Assembly: GCA_031260545.1 (NCBI GenBank)
Contig: JAIRJQ010000083.1
Coordinates: forward strand, 1 to 22,747
Direction of reading: 5' to 3'
Source of the DNA: Methanomassiliicoccaceae archaeon
Lineage (GTDB): Archaea > Thermoplasmatota > Thermoplasmata > Methanomassiliicoccales > Methanomethylophilaceae
Length of the DNA stretch: 22,747 nt
Shown: positions 21,472 through 22,747 of the stretch, one piece after another
How the letters are laid out: every line of letters starts with the position of its first letter
Numbering within the stretch: the first letter of the stretch is position 1
Translations under genes and position numbers: made by a program
Notes under the pieces: model-generated
Told to the model about the DNA's origin: nothing
The model's database searches: none
What the model saw: the letters and a program-made list of their open reading frames with translations, nothing else

Positions 21472-21813
21472 TCATACGTTCGTGAAACTTATGTACAGCA
21501 GCACGGCCGTCAGGATAAGTAACGCCAGCGCAGTGCCTGATGATACATACATCACCAGCCTTCCCACGTAATCATCCTTCGCCGCTGAGAATTTTGTCAT
21601 CCATATCAGGAAAAGTCCCATGGCTACAGCCATGATCGGCAAGAACAGGGATTCGTACTTGCTGCCCCATCTGTCCACCTCTCCGGCGGAGTTGTAGTGC
21701 GCCGGTATCTGATCAGGCAGAAATTGCAACGCGACCAGCGTTATCAGCAGCGGCATTATCGCAAGAATGAAAAGAAGGACGTAATGCGTCCTTGTTACGA
21801 TCTTCGCGGGCAT
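21472..21813 (-). CDS. DUF1648-domain membrane protein (SdpI-like)
   Basis: A 113-residue membrane protein with three hydrophobic helices. Between the first two is the DUF1648 signature: LPDQIPAHYNSAGEVDRWGSKYE, with IPxHxNxxGxxDxWGxK the conserved core. SdpI, an immunity protein in Bacillus, carries this domain, but most DUF1648 proteins have no known role. The last two helices are VAMGLFLIWMT and ALALLILTAVLLYIS. ATG at 21813 has no ribosome site, and a TATA-like TTTTATCAT near 21833 suggests a leaderless transcript. It lies between tRNA-Gly and pdxS, alone on its strand segment. It should not be called an immunity gene without a toxin nearby; none is seen. Confidence 0.85.
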   Translation of the reverse strand: MPAKIVTRTHYVLLFILAIMPLLITLVALQFLPDQIPAHYNSAGEVDRWGSKYESLFLPIMAVAMGLFLIWMTKFSAAKDDYVGRLVMYVSSGTALALLILTAVLLYISFTNV

Positions 21814-21825
21814 GAGATAAGATAA

Positions 21826-21837
21826 TGATAAAAGATG
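21826..21837 (-). promoter_or_regulatory. TATA-like box for the DUF1648 gene
   Basis: Minus-strand CTTTTATCATTA lies about 25 bases before the ATG at 21813, suggesting a leader of zero to a few bases. Confidence 0.35.
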
Positions 21838-21850
21838 TTAAGCTTTGCGT

Positions 21851-22726
21851 TCAAACTCCCCGTTCGGACATTATCACTTTTATTTCTTGCTCGTTCACAC
21901 CCACCATAGCTTTTCCGAGGTCTTCCGATATTTCCGCAAGTATCTTCGGATTGTTGTAGTTGGCAACCGCTTTTACTATGGCGGCAGCCCTCTTCTCCGG
22001 ATCCCCGGAACTGAATATCCCCGATCCGACGAACACGCCGTCCGCACCAAGCTGCATCATTAACGCAGCATCCGCAGGCGTTGCGACGCCGCCGGCCGCG
22101 AAGTTAAGGACAGGGAGTTTTCCGTGCTTGTGAACATATAACAAAATATCATACGGAACCTGGAGGTTCTTTGCCTCCACTGATAACTCGTCCTCTCTCA
22201 TTCCTTTCACTCTGAGCATGTCTGAATTCATTTTCCTCATATGGCGTACGGCTTGAATGATATCGCCCGTTCCGGCCTCGCCTTTGGTCCTTATCATCGC
22301 CGCGCCCTCGTTTATTCTACGTAACGCTTCGCCGAGGTCTCTGGCGCCGCATACGAACGCAGTTTCGAATTTCTTTTTGTCAACGTGATACGTATCATCG
22401 GCTGGTGACAGAACTTCGCTCTCATCGATACAATCCACGTTTATGGCCTGAAGTATCTGCGCCTCCACGAAGTGGCCTAACCTGACCTTTGCCATAACAG
22501 GTATCTTCACGGCCGCTTGGATCTCCCTTATCATCTTGGGATCGCTCATCCTTGAGATCCCGCCTGCTGCCCGTATATCCGCAGGTATCCTCTCTAACGC
22601 CATAACTGCGCGCGCGCCTGCCGTCTCAGCGATCTTCGCCTGTGCGGGCGTTGTGACATCCATGATCACCCCTCCGTTCAGTCTCTCCATCAAATCGAAA
22701 TATCCGGGATATTTGGTCTTGGCCAT
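21851..22726 (-). CDS. pdxS: Pyridoxal 5'-phosphate synthase subunit PdxS
   Basis: A 291-residue (beta/alpha)8 enzyme that makes pyridoxal phosphate (vitamin B6) from ribose 5-phosphate, glyceraldehyde 3-phosphate and ammonia, together with glutaminase PdxT. Key residues are visible: the aspartate in VIMDVTTPAQA, the Schiff-base lysine in PVMAKVRLGHF, and the second lysine in MIRTKGEAGTGD. The phosphate-binding GADGVFVGSGIF is also present. ATG at 22726 (MAKTKYPG) is preferred; an in-frame TTG at 22735 gives three extra residues. The N-terminus is short compared with bacterial forms. The promoter is beyond the window end. No pdxT is seen in the window; it may lie upstream. Confidence 0.97.
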   Translation of the reverse strand: MAKTKYPGYFDLMERLNGGVIMDVTTPAQAKIAETAGARAVMALERIPADIRAAGGISRMSDPKMIREIQAAVKIPVMAKVRLGHFVEAQILQAINVDCIDESEVLSPADDTYHVDKKKFETAFVCGARDLGEALRRINEGAAMIRTKGEAGTGDIIQAVRHMRKMNSDMLRVKGMREDELSVEAKNLQVPYDILLYVHKHGKLPVLNFAAGGVATPADAALMMQLGADGVFVGSGIFSSGDPEKRAAAIVKAVANYNNPKILAEISEDLGKAMVGVNEQEIKVIMSERGV

Positions 22727-22747
22727 TTTACTCAATGGGTCAAAAGT

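Noticed and set aside
21472..21813. Toxin-immunity role for the DUF1648 gene
   Set aside because: The domain is shared with SdpI, but no toxin-like neighbour is present.
1..22747. CRISPR array, insertion sequence or rRNA
   Set aside because: No regularly spaced repeats, transposase motifs, terminal inverted repeats or rRNA signatures were seen.

Overview
The window looks archaeal. Most genes have an A/T-rich TATA-like box about 25 bases before a start codon or a presumed transcript start, often with little or no leader. The glycyl-tRNA synthetase and valyl-tRNA synthetase are of archaeal type. There is a PF01877/COG1325 archaeal RNA-binding protein, and one of the two tRNA genes lacks an encoded CCA. 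A member of the Thermoplasmata, possibly Methanomassiliicoccales-like, is my inference from overall gene style. No methanogenesis marker gene is present to prove it.

Layout. 1-1190: the end of an integrated element, with a complete tyrosine recombinase reading toward the 3' end of a tRNA-Ile(GAT) gene. 1200-3550: a two-helix membrane protein, the PF01877 RNA-binding protein and a CNNM/CorC-type transporter. 3760-5990: a YdbC/PC4-like ssDNA-binding protein, a HEAT-like zinc-ribbon protein, a CxxC-x17-CxxC zinc-ribbon protein and a SAM methyltransferase. 5960-7250 (minus strand): a PAS-only protein, a 32-residue membrane microprotein, an FMN split-barrel protein whose N-terminus lacks an ATG, and a small membrane protein. 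7455-9443: a thioredoxin-reductase-like ferredoxin-NADP reductase convergent with a 2[4Fe-4S] ferredoxin, then an acetate/succinate-type transporter. 9539-13601: a tight run of amidohydrolase, universal stress protein, four-CBS protein and GlyRS. 13687-15132 (minus): an exported seven-repeat RCC1 beta-propeller protein. 15536-19373: a protein joining four CBS motifs to a ribosome-hibernation (S30AE/HPF-like) domain, then ValRS. 19714-22726: a DEAD-box helicase, tRNA-Gly(GCC), a DUF1648 membrane protein and PdxS.

The most interesting unexplained structure is the 340-base gap between the convergent valS and helicase genes. A TATA-like box there is followed, at the expected distance, by about 220 bases that fold into several nested helices, including a three-way junction closed by a GC-rich hairpin. 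It reads as a structured non-coding RNA gene of a family I do not recognise. A second candidate is a promoter plus hairpin/T-run unit upstream of the CBS-HPF gene, which would make either a roughly 70-nt RNA or an attenuated leader.

Functionally, much of the window concerns translation and energy sensing: two synthetases, two tRNAs, an RNA helicase, a likely ribosome-hibernation factor, and CBS and Usp nucleotide sensors. An electron-transfer pair (ferredoxin and its reductase) and uptake of small carboxylates sit beside them. All function calls come from reading motifs by eye; no search was run.
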